Part shown: positions 10,601 to 23,700 of the stretch, piece by piece
How positions within the stretch are numbered: position 1 is the first letter of the stretch
Layout of the letters: each line of letters opens with the position of its first letter
From: Reticulitermes speratus
Taxonomy: Eukaryota; Arthropoda; Insecta; Blattodea; Rhinotermitidae
Length of the DNA: 64,000 nt
Assembly: GCA_021186555.1 (NCBI GenBank)
Contig: JAJKFL010000026.1
Coordinates: 4,851,709 to 4,915,708, forward strand
Direction: 5' to 3'
Notes under the pieces: generated by a model
What the model was told of the DNA's origin: nothing
Database searches by the model: none
What the model saw: the letters and a program-made list of their open reading frames with translations, nothing else
Made by a program: the position numbers and the translations under genes

Positions 10601-13600
10601 AGGACAGTTCTTAACAAAATTAAAAATCCCTCAGCTGGTCAAGAAATTCCCCATCTTTTACTTAACCAAAACCTCAATTTGTGCGTTCATTCGAGCTTAT
10701 AATTTGCTTTATTTCGTTAAGACACAGCAGCACTACCTTCCATGTGGCAAGTGGTCTTCTACGTACAGGAATTTGCAACAAAAATTTTACGTGCAGTTCA
10801 CATTTCGCTCACACATACCTGCATGCCCGCCCAGCTCATCCTGATCTCATTTGATGGCTTGAAGACATGCTGCGTAGCACTCCGAAATAGTTCGAACTTC
10901 TTAGCTATCTCTTGGTTCCTACACCCTACAGTCAATCACAGTGACTGACTTAACTAACTAACTAACTCCATACAGCACAGTCCTTCTTGAGAAGCTAACA
11001 GGTCGTCAGCTAGTCAAGAAATTCCCCGCGTTTTAAGGAACCCGAAGGTTCATTACCGCACTCACAACAGCCCGCCACCTGTCCCTATCCTGAGCCATAT
11101 CAATCCAGTCCATTCACCCCATCCCACTTCTTGAAGATCCATTTTAATATTATCCTCCCATCTACGCCTGGGTCTTCCAAGTGGTCTCCTTCCCTCAGGT
11201 CTCCCCACCAAAATCCTGTATGCACCTCTCCCCTCACCCATACGTGCTACATGCCCCGCCCACCTCATTCTTCTTGATGTGATCACCCGAATAATAGTTG
11301 GTGATCAGTACAGATCGTTAAGTTCCTCGTTATGTAGTCTTCTCCACTCCCCTGTTACAATCACAACGACATTGTACATAAATTTATTTCCGTTTTCAAA
11401 AATTCGCATTATATCAAAATCGGTTAACTATTTTAAATATGTAACTACCTAGTTTTTCAAGAAGAAGAAGAAAAAAACAGATGGACCCCGACGGTCATTT
11501 CTGTTATTTTCCGAATATGCTGTCGCAGAACTTTTCACAGCACAGAAAGCCGGAAATTATCTCTCCCACCGTTTCGTTACACATTCCTCGTACCGAACAA
11601 CGCTTCATATACGACTTAGGCTTCACGTAACCAACACAAAACAATTCCTTTACAACTTAACGTACATGCCAAACAACAAACATCATTGAAACCAATCAAG
11701 TAGTACCAAAAATTCAATATGTGAGCAGGCATGATATCTCCTTTACGCGCTCATTTTAAGCACTTTATGCGAAGAACAAACGCAAAAGGTTCAAGCAATC
11801 CATGCTCTTAATTAAACATCACGCTATGAAGCCGTATGAAGTAGTGGAGGTATAGCTCCGTTCGTTCTTAAATTCAGCATTAAGGTGAGTAACCTTCAGC
11901 TTCACGTCTCGGCCACTTTATCCCGGTACACAACTTGCAGACCGGCACCAGGCGACGTACGAGACAAAATCTCTTGCCCTTTCCGGGAGTTGAACCCCAC
12001 ACTTCCTTGTTGGTTGAGCCCACAGGCTAGTCATACCTAACCTTTAACTTCGCCTAACATCTCCTCCGTGTCTTAACAACCGGACCGCCATGTCATCGCA
12101 GTGCAGGGGCGGGCGACCACTAAAAACAGTGCCTTTATTTTCTGTTACCGCTGCGTACTTCCTGTGATAGTGAAATCTCCCGAAAAGTATTACCAGATAA
12201 GCTTTTAGGCGATGATATGAACATGGGACGCATATTTACGAGTCTCTTGTACGGATCAATAGGAGGAACCACGCCCGCACGGATGCAAGATAAACATCAC
12301 ACCACGAACTTCATCTTACGCGGTCCAGAGCAGTAACTTTGGACACAGGGGTCGATAACACTGACGTTATAAGGAAGAAAAGCGTTCAAAAATACATTCA
12401 ACCCTTTGCAGCACAGTGGTTACTTTAGGTGCCCCAGGTGTAACATTCAACAATTCTACGTTCTGCCCACACAGTGTATTTATGTGTTTTGTGTGGATCT
12501 CAGAACAAACAGCGATTATTTCACTGTACAGCATTAACTGACTGGTTTGTATAACTGAGACGGAGTGTGTTTACTGCGCGGTACGGACTGTATTTATGTG
12601 TTTTGTGTGGATCTCAGAACAAACAGCGATTATTTCACTGTACAGCATTAACTGACTGGTTTGTATAACTGAGACGGAGTGTGTTTACTGCGAGGTACGG
12701 ACTGTATTTATGTGTTTGGTGTGGATCTCAGAACAAACAGCGATTATTTCACTATACAGCATTAACTGACTGGTTTGTATAACTGAGACGGAGTGTGTTT
12801 ACTGCGCGGTACGGACTGTATTTATGTGTTTTGTGTGGATCTCAGCACAAACAGCGATTATTTCACTGTACAGCATTAACTGACTGGTTTGTATAACTGA
12901 GACGGAGTGTGTTTACTGCGCGGTACGGACTGTATTATAGTGTTTTGTGTGGATCTCAGAACAAACAGCGATTATTTCACTGTACAGCATTAACTGACTG
13001 ATTTGTATAACTGAAACGGAGTGTGTTTACTGCGCGGTACGGACTGTATTTATGTGTTTTGTGTGGATCTCAGAACAAACAGCGATTATTTCACTGTACA
13101 GCATTAACTGACTGGTTTGTATAACTGAGACGGAGTGTGTTTACTGCGCGGTACGGACTGTATTTATGTGTTTTGTGTGGATCTCAGAACAAACAGCGAT
13201 TATTTCACTGTACAGCATTAACTGACTGGTTTGTATAACTGAGACGGAGTGTGTTTACTGCGCGGTACGGACTGTATTTATGTGTTTTGTGTGGATCTCA
13301 GAACAAACAGCGATTATTTCACTGTACAGCATTAACTGACTGATTTGTATAACTGAAACGGAGTGTGTTTACTGAGCGGTACGGACTGTATTTATGTGTT
13401 TTGTGTGGATCTCAGAACAAACAGCGATTATTTCACTGTACAGCATTAACTGACTGGTTTGTATAACTGAGACGGAGTGTGTTTACTGCGCAGTACGGAC
13501 TGTATTTATGTGTTTTGTGTGGATCTCAGAAACAAACAGCGATTATTTCCCTATGCAGCATTAACTGACTGGTTTGTATAACTGAGACGGAGTGTGTTTA

Positions 13601-16600
13601 CTGCGCAGTACGGACTGTATTTATGTGTTTTGTGTGGATCTCAGAACAAACAGCGATTATTTCCCTATGCAGCATTAACTGACTGGTTTGTATAACTGAG
13701 ACGGAGTGTGTTTACTGCGCAGTACGGACTGTATTTATGTGTTTTGTGTGGATCTCAGAACAAACAGCGATTATTTCACTGTACAGCATTAACTGACTGG
13801 TTTGTATAACTGAGACGGAGTGTGTTTACTGCGCAGTACGGACTGTATTTATGTGTTTTGTGTGGATCTCAGAACAAACAGCGATTATTTCACTGTACAG
13901 CATTAACTGACTGGTTTGTATAACTGAGACGGAGTGTGTTTACTGCGCAGTACGGACTGTATTTATGTGTTTTGTGTGGATCTCAGAACAAACAGCGATT
14001 ATTTCACTGTACAGCATTAACTGACTGGTTTGTATAACTGAGACGGAGTGTGTTTACTGCGCAGTACGGACTGTATTTATGTGTTTTGTGTGGATCTCAG
14101 AACAAACAGCGATTATTTCACTGTACAGCATTAACTGACTGGTTTGTATAACTGAGACGGAGTGTGTTTACTGCGCAGTACGGACTGTATTTATGTGTTT
14201 TGTGTGGATCTCAGAACAAACAGCGATTATTTCACTGTACAGCATTAACTGACTGGTTTGTATAACTGAGACGGAGTGTGTTTACTGCGCAGTACGGACT
14301 GTATTTATGTGTTTTGTGTGGATCTCAGAACAAACAGCGATTATTTCACTGTACAGCATTAACTGACTGGTTTGTATAACTGAGACGGAGTGTGTTTACT
14401 GCGCAGTACGGACTGTATTTATGTGTTTTGTGTGGATCTCAGAACAAACAGCGATTATTTCACTGTACAGCATTAACTGACTGGTTTGTATAACTGAGAC
14501 GGAGTGTGTTTACTGCGCAGTACGGACTGTATTTATGTGTTTTGTGTGGATCTCAGAACAAACAGCGATTATTTCACTGTACAGCATTAACTGACTGGTT
14601 TGTATAACTGAGACGGAGTGTGTTTACTGCGCAGTACGGACTGTATTTATGTGTTTTGTGTGGATCTCAGAACAAACAGCGATTATTTCACTGTACAGCA
14701 TTAACTGACTGGTTTGTATAACTGAGACGGAGTGTGTTTACTGCGCAGTACGGACTGTATTTATGTGTTTTGTGTGGATCTCAGAACAAACAGCGATTAT
14801 TTCACTGTACAGCATTAACTGACTGGTTTGTATAACTGAGACGGAGTGTGTTTACTGCGCAGTACGGACTGTATTTATGTGTTTTTGTGGATCTCAGAAC
14901 AAACAGCGATTATTTCACTGTACAGCATTAACTGACTGGTTTGTATAACTGAGACGGACTGGGTCTTTATATATAATTCAGGTTAATCTTGGTCTTTAAA
15001 GTGTTAATCTACGTACACGCCTCTTAATACAACGAGAGGTGGCACTCAAGGCAGTGAAGTCTTCGGGGTGAAAGTGTGTACTCTCCTACCCTGAAGATGG
15101 CGGAGGCAGGTTTATCCTTCAGCGCCTCAATACAGCACATAGGACACAGCACATAGGACACAGCATACACACAGCACATAGGACGCAGCATAGATACAGC
15201 ACATAGGACACAACACCGATACAGCACATAGGACACAACACCGATACAGCACATAGGACACATTGATACAGCACATAGGACACAACATAGATACAACACA
15301 TAGGACACAACACCGATACAGCACATAGGACACAACATAGATACAGCACATCTCTTAACACTTTCTTATAACTTCTGACAAAAGTTGATATAGGACATCC
15401 CCGTTGGTGTATCAGATCACAAATGTATATTTATTGAGTTATCAACCACACGCATAATTGTAAACGTTTTCTGGCGACTAGTTTCGACTCTAAGATAGAG
15501 CCATCATCAGGCCACTACACAAGAACAGAAAAGCAGGAAACTCTGCTAGTCACGGTTCGTGCCGACAGCGCACTACATACGGTTCAAGTACCGGTTACAT
15601 ACATTTACAACCTTACAGTTGACACTTTGCCTTACTAATTGTATTGATATACTAACATATTCATCAACTTTTTTTTAATATACATAATATACACTTACAT
15701 AACTATTATTTTTTTTTTTTTGCTTTGGCTTCATGTAAATTTTACATGTATTTTTGATGTGAAGTGGGAGATCTCCATCCGTGACTAGCAGAGTTTCCTG
15801 CTTTTCTGTTCTTGTGTGGTGGCCTGATGATGGCTTGATCTTAGAGTCGAAACTAGTCGCCAGAAAACGTTTAAAATTAGCCTCTTGCTGTGTGTGGTTG
15901 ATAACTCAATAAATATACATTTCTGATATGATACACTGCCTCCATCTTAAAGGTAGAATGGTAATCGTTTACCTTAAAGATGGAAGCAGCATTTTCAAGG
16001 ACAGACTTTTTCAAGAACATAAAAGAGATGACCACACAGGAAAATAAATAAGAGACACAAGAAGCTATCGTGTGGTTACTAAATTTTGTGACAACACTCT
16101 AATTACCACTCTCCGGATATCAGCCGCCGTCTGAATAACAAATACTCGTAATTTATGTTTAGGAGGGTGAAAGTCTCCGTCTTCAGGCATACAAAACGGT
16201 TCCACAGTGTAAGTAAGGCACACAGCTTCACAAGCGTACATTTATCAAACGAATAACAAACAAAGAGAACTCTCTCTACTTAAAAATGAGTTATGTTAAA
16301 CCGTTAATACAACATAAAGTGTGAAATACGGTACTCGTAGGTCAGACACCTGCATATCCAGGAACATTAACAGCAAGCTGACACAAAACGGAAGAACTGT
16401 AGACTGGGGAAATTGCATTGTGAACATACCGAACGGGACACAGCGGAATACGGTCATGAGTTAGCTACAGCAAGAAGTGCGACAGTTCGTCCGACGGTGG
16501 AACGGTGTAACTACAGTAACATCTAGACATGCCAGTTGATACCTACACCTACGACATACCATCGGGAAAATATTCGGTATCGATATGGATTTAGGATATC

Positions 16601-17684
16601 GATATAACGTAATTCGGGGGGGGAACGCGGTGGCGCAGTTGAGGCACTGTGCAACAAGCCGGAAAGTCGCGGGGTCGATTCCCGATGGTTTCAATGGAAT
16701 TTTTCATTGACATAATCCTTCCGGCCGTACTATGGCCCTGGGGTCGACTCAGTCTCTAGCAGAAATCAGTACCAGAAATATTTCCTGGGGGATAAAGGCG
16801 GCCGGTGCGTAGGGCTGACAACCTTACCACTTTCACGTGCCGATTGTCTGGAAATCTGGGGAGCCTCAACTTCGTGGAACCCTAAGGGCCTGTCCAGGCC
16901 TGGACAGGGATAGCTTTGCCTACATCACGTAATTTCTTAGCAGCATAAGCATAAACTTATTCTACAAGACGTTCCGAAAAGGTAACAGTAATTCTTACTG
17001 TATCAAGCTGTCTTTAAAGAAAATGTAATAGTGACATCAAGATATCCCTCAACGGCCATATGCACAAAAATGAATCAACTGAAGGGTTATGTGTGGAAGC
17101 CGAAGGCATTCTGGCAACGTATCCACTGCATTTTCCATGCTAAACCACTTAAATTCGTACCTCACAGTAAACACACAACGTCTCCACTACAAAGACCAAC
17201 CGGGTAAAGCCCTTTAATCGCCGTTTATTGTGATAATCATCGAGACACACAACACACTGCATGGTAAAGTAACAGAACATTTTCTGAAACTTTAAAAGCT
17301 GTATGTCAGTATGCTGCTGGCTCCGATACACAACACAACATAAACACAGTGACCCGATCCACTTTGGATTGAGACACGCACTACAGACCTGAACATAAAT
17401 GCCACAAACTACAAGTTTTCACTACCAGCTGCAACAATAATTTTAATCTGTATAAATCATATTTGTATTATGTAAGAAATATTATTTTAAACCATGTGAT
17501 TTTAATATTTAATGTTTTACATGCGCATTGGTTCCAAAAAAAAAACTTCTGCAATATTTCGATGTATGTATTCTTCGTTACGCACCTCCCTGAGGATGGC
17601 CACATGAGTTGCCGAAACATGTAGTAGGTATTACTACGTTTATATTTTCATAAACTCGTGTGCATTTGTTGGTTTTAGTTACCA

Positions 17685-17715
<31 letters not shown>

Positions 17716-20700
17716 TATTGCAATTTGGTTTTCACCCGGTGGCAGTAGTCCTTACACTAGTACACACAATACAAATGTTTTCACCCGGTGGCAGTAGTCC
17801 TTACACTAGTACACACAATACAAATGTTTTCACCCGGTGGCAGTAGTCCTTACACTAGTACACACAATACAAATGTTTTCACCCGGTGGCAGTAGTCCTT
17901 ACACTAGTACACACAATACAAATGTTTTCACCCGGTGGCAATAGTCCTTACACTAGTACACACAATACAAATGTTTTCACCCGGTGGCAGTAGTCCTTAC
18001 ACTAGTACACACAATACAAATGTTTTCACCCGGTGGCAGTAGTCCTTACACTAGTACACACAATACAAATGTTTTCACCCGGTGGCAGTAGTCCTTACAC
18101 TAGTACACACAATACAAATGTTTTCACCCGGTGGCAGTAGTCCTTACACTAGTACACACAATACAAATGTTTTCACCCGGTGGCAGTAGTCCTTACACTA
18201 GTACACATAATACAAATGTTTTCACCCGGTGGCAGTAGTCCTTACACTAGTACACACAATACAAATGTTTTCACCCGGTGGCAGTAGTCCTTACACTAGT
18301 ACACACAATACAAATGTTTTCACCCGGTGGCAGTAGTCCTTACACTAGTACACACAATACAAATGTTTTCACCCGGTGGCAGTAGTCCTTACACTAGTAC
18401 ACACAATACAAATGTTTTCACCCGGTGGCAATAGTCCTTACACTAGTACACACAATACAAATGTTTTCACCCGGTGGCAGTAGTCCTTACACTAGTACAC
18501 ACAATACAAATGTTTTCACCCGGTGGCAGTAGTCCTTACACTAGTACACACAATACAAATGTTTTCACCCGGTGGCAGTAGTCCTTACACTAGTACACAC
18601 AATACAAATGTTTTCACCCGGTGGCAGTAGTCCTTACACTAGTACACACAATACAAATGTTTTCACCCGGTGGCAGTAGTCCTTACACTAGTACACACAA
18701 TACAAATGTTTTCACCCGGTGGCAATAGTCCTTACACTAGTACACACAATACAAATGTTTTCACCCGGTGGCAGTAGTCCTTACACTAGTACACACAATA
18801 CAAATGTTTTCACCCGGTGGCAGTAGTCCTTACACTAGTACACACAATACAAATGTTTTCACCCGGTGGCAGTAGTCCTTACACTAGTACACACAATACA
18901 AATGTTTTTACCCGGTGGCAGTAGTCCTTACACTAGTACACACAATACAAATGTTTTCACCCGGTGGCAGTAGTCCTTACACTAGTACACACAATACAAA
19001 TGTTTTCACCCGGTGGCAGTAGTCCTTACACTAGTACACACAATACAAATGTTTTCACCCGGTGGCAGTAGTCCTTACACAGTACACACAATACAAATGT
19101 TTTCACCCGGTGGCAGTAGTCCTTACACTAGTACACACAATACAAATGTTTTCACCCGGTGGCAGTAGTCCTTACACTAGTACACACAATACAAATGTTT
19201 TCACCCGGTGGCAGTAGTCCTTACACAGTACACACAATACAAATGTTTTCACCCGGTGGCAGTAGTCCTTACACTAGTACACACAATACAAATGTTTTCA
19301 CCCGGTGGCAGTAGTCCTTACACTAGTACACACAATACAAATGTTTTCACCCGGTGGCAGTAGTCCTTACACAGTACACACAATACAAATGTTTTCACCC
19401 GGTGGCAGTAGTCCTTACACTAGTACACACAATACAAATGTTTTCACCCGGGTGGCAGTAGTCCTTACACTAGTACACACAATACAAATGTTTTCACCCG
19501 GTGGCAGTAGTCCTTACACTAGTACACACAATACAAATGTTTTCACCCGGTGGCAGTAGTCCTTACACTAGTACACACAATACAAATGTTTTCACCCGGT
19601 GGCAGTAGTCCTTACACTAGTACACACAATACAAATGTTTTCACCCTGTGGCAGTAGTCCTTACACTAGTACACACAATACAAATGGACATATAATATAC
19701 ATAAAACAATACAAAACAAACTATACACAATTACAAAACAATACATACAGTAAATACAAATACACACATATCTAACCATCACTTCTGTTTGGAACAGAAA
19801 AAAAAATGCACCAGGAAAACAAAACACGAATAGACTGGAAGCTCAAAATACGACATTCCTCAGACCACTGGTTTGTGTCTCAACAAGAGACTATTTACAT
19901 AATGGCGTAATTAGGAAGCAACTGAGACGAACTACAACTGTAAAGGATGTTGAGAAATACAGTGTGCAACGGGGAAATCACTTGGACTGGCTGACAGATA
20001 CGTGGCATCCACCGAGGGGCATTTCATTCTTACACCAGAAATAGAAGAGAAACTTTAAGACAAGAGAACAGACAGTCCCAGGGGTTCTGAGTCCTGAAAT
20101 GGGCCCAAGTGGCCATATCCTTGCCAAAAACAGATAGACTCAACAAAGTGGTGTAGTCGCGTGTATGAATCCTGACGTATGTCGATGTTAGTGTCTGAGG
20201 TGAGGAACTGGAGGATATTACAGCTAAGGAACTACACCCTCGCATATCGTGTACAGTTCACACACAGAATGGACGCAGCTTGAACACACGACACAACAAA
20301 CGCATGCTATTGTATATTATCTTCACCGTGCATTTTTTAACAAATCACAAATCACACATCACACACCAACCAAATGCACTATATTTTCACTTTTTATTCT
20401 TTAACCCCTACATATAAAACTCCAAGTTTTGTAAAGTTGAGATCTCAGTATCTAAAAAAGAAATACATCACTCTAATGGGCTGTATTTAAATTATCGTTA
20501 TGTATTCTTAATTGCCTGATTACGGCTTTTCACAAAAGCCGAAACATGTAGCAAGCAATAAAACTGACATAAATTTAGTTGTGACTGACGTCTGTAGTTA
20601 CTTTTTGTAGCGTTTGTTTCTTCGCAATTAGAGGCATGACCACAGCGCCAGAGTTTCAAGCTACGTCGGACAAATTTAACATTATCGAAATAGTTATTAC

Positions 20701-23700
20701 TGAATATCGTAACAAAGAAATGCGGATCAGTAAAACGGAACAGAATTCTTATCCGACCGTTCGCAATAGGCCTAGACCAGTGGTTCCCAAAGTGGGCGGT
20801 ACCGCCCCCTGGGGGGCGGTGGGATTACCGAGGTGGGCGCTACTAGGTACGAGAGGTGGAAAGGAGCGCTGTTATTATCACAGGGGGGCGCTAGTAGACA
20901 AGTAGTGCATTTATTTTTATAATAAAATCCAAATAAAGTAATTTTTGTGTTAAAAATAAAAAATGACCTAAATTTCTTAGTATTTTAATTTATGAATCTT
21001 ATTCAAGCACATATTGTTGTTTAAATAAACTATTGCTAGATGAATTATTGTTAATCATAAAATATATAATAAATTTTAATTTAATAATTAACACATAAAA
21101 CATTAAGTTTAACTCTTATAATTTTATTTAAACGATTTTTAAATATAAAATAAAAGTGGAAACAAAAGCGCATTTACGTTTTTTAAAAAATATAGGGGGG
21201 CGCTGTGGGTGTGTATATGGAACCAAGGGGGCGGTGGACCGAAAAAGTTTGGGAACCACTGGCCTAGACACTCCAAACACCGGCAGCTGTCAAAGTGTGT
21301 TGTTCCTTGATGAACAACAGGTCAACATGGGCAATTCTGAGAATATTTATTTAGAAATAAAAATAATATGTGAATAACGGACATACATAGCCCATCGCAG
21401 TGGCCGTGCGGTCTAAGGCGTGGGTCTTCGGCCGCTCGCTTGCTGGAATTGTGGGTTCGAATCCCACCGGGGGCATGGATGTCTGTCACTTGTGAGTGTT
21501 GTGTGTTGTCAGGTAGAGGTCTCTGCGACGGGCTGATCACTCGTCCAGAGGAGTCCTACCGAGTGTGGTCGTGTGTCTAAAGTGTGATCACGAAGCCTCG
21601 AAAAATGAGAAGGCCTAGGCCCCCCCAGGGGCTGTTTAGCCATTGGGGAAAAAAAGACATACATGCAGGTGAAGAACACACCTGTCTTCTAAATCATAGG
21701 CAATAAAACATCTATGTCGCTGAACCACTTTTTAAAATCGCCGGTCACTTCTACCGCAAGCAGTTAACAAACAACTGATCAGAATCAATCTCAAGTAAAG
21801 GCGGTTTGTTCACGTGTCTATCCGACATTCTTCTCTCCTGTACAGACCTATCCAAAACGTTCTGGCCCCCCCCCCCCCCAAGCAACTTTTAAATATTCAC
21901 ATAACGGCAGGCAATAAATTATTTGAAGCAGATGGTATGGGCACACATGCACGCACATACACACACTCCTGAACACACCCTTTCGTCCTATCATCCACAA
22001 GTAGGAAAGTAATGCCGACGAGCGGAAAAATCTTTGAGTTTACTTAACATCAACTCGATTTATTTTCAAATTTATTGTAAAACAGCGTCTTGTTAAAATA
22101 CGCTACACGTTTCGGCCCACAAGGGCCATCGTCAGGTCTTATATAAAAATATAAACCCCATTTACCTTCCTGTTACATATTTACGTAAAGCCTGATGATG
22201 GCTGTTTCAGACCGAAACATGTAGCGTGTTGCAAACAATACGTCGTTTTACAGTACATTACAGGTGTTTGACAGTGTTCTTATTAATCAGTTACGCAAAT
22301 TCCGGTCGCCTGGTCGCCCTGGCGACTACATTTAGTTTTTTTCCTTGCACAAAAAATGTGTATCAGTTTACATACATCGAGTAGAAAGCGTCAGGCAACA
22401 GCGAGGTTCACAGGTCACTCTAGAATTACGGGGCCTCCTCAGTATGCAACTTGTTTCATGTCGCCTTTCCGGCGTCTAGAAATAAGAAGTGGATCCTAAA
22501 TTTTTTGGAATATTTGTGGGGCCCTGTCGTATATAGCCGTATACACTACACAACTTTAAGATAAAGGAGCCCTGTTCTGGATGTCTTGTATAAGAAGACG
22601 ATGATGAGCAGACAAAAAGATAGTGGTTACGCCCGATTTCTCTCGTCAAGAAACGTCTGGCGAATAGAATTTTTGTGCCTGGTGTTCTGGACCAGCACCG
22701 AGATAAACGAAGTCTCACAGGCTTCACAAACAGGCACGAACTCGTTTCATAATCACACTGCAGTCCATCCTCGACTCCTGTACGCTACTATCGCACATCT
22801 ACAACTTACAACCCATCGTAACCATCATCCAGTAATTTTCCTCGATCTACATGCGATTTCCTCCTCCCGGACATCCTCCAGAATATTTCTCCCTCCTTGC
22901 CTCGTGCCCTAACCAAGCCAAACCTCTCGATCTAATCACAACAGTAATATTAGCTCACTTCTGTAGTCCACACAGCGACTATGCTACCGGCTGGACGGTC
23001 GGGGTTCGAATTCCGCTAGGCAAGAGATTTTTCGCTTCTCCAAAACCTCCAGACCGGCCCTGGGGCCCATCCAGCCGCCTTTTCAATGTATACCGTGATT
23101 TTCCTTGCGGTAAAACGGCCGAGACGTTATGTTGACCACTCACCTCCACCTAGTGCTGAGGTTAAGAATGACTGGAGCTATACCTTTACTCCCCCTATAT
23201 GCCTTCATGGCGTCAACAGGGGCAACTTTACCTTTGTAATGCCCTCCGCTCACAACTTGCTCCTATTTTCGCTGTTATCTACCTATGCTCCAAAATTGTT
23301 TCCATTATGCTTTCACACATAACTATCAATGCTTCCTGTGACACCAACGATGCACAAATACCGGGCGAGTAAATTTCGTACCGTGGCCCCCTAATACGTA
23401 TTTTCAACGTAATTATTGCAGTTTTTCCCCTTACATACAAATGTATATCGGTACACACGCACCGAGCAGAAAGCGCCACATAACAGTGAGGTTTAAACGT
23501 CACTACAGAATTGTGGGTCCTCAGTATGGAACCTGCTTTATATCGCCACTCTGGCCCCAGAATTTGGAGGTGGATCCCAGATTTTTGGAAAATTTGTGTA
23601 CCCCTGTTTTACATGGCATGTTTATGTCGCTCACACAGAAACGCAGGGCCACCAACAGTGCGATAATATTTTACCTCGTTACTTCTACGAAATAATTCCC

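Larger units (their letters stand above)
15405..15932. mobile_element. Fold-back element with canonical GUC hammerheads
   Basis: Inverted arms at about 15,405-15,555 and 15,778-15,932 flank a ~220-bp AT-rich loop. Each arm carries a hammerhead-like core plus outer GTTGATAACTCAATAAATAT-type sequence. Arm identity is high. No coding sequence is seen. Confidence 0.75.
22040..22290. mobile_element. Hammerhead element, inverted diverged pair
   Basis: The minus core 22,098-22,141 and plus core 22,187-22,230 point outward. Both arms share GTAAAACGACG/CGTCGTTTTAC-like outer sequence and a TAGCG cleavage flank. The arms have diverged more than in the 7.8 or 62.7 kb elements. Confidence 0.6.

Noticed and set aside
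15024..15361. Cys-rich minus ORFs ([13 protein letters not shown])
   Set aside because: Composition artefact of the 24-bp repeat; three overlapping frames give similar peptides.
17729..19685. Regularly spaced repeats resembling a CRISPR array
   Set aside because: Units are contiguous 49-bp satellite copies without variable spacers, in a eukaryotic context.
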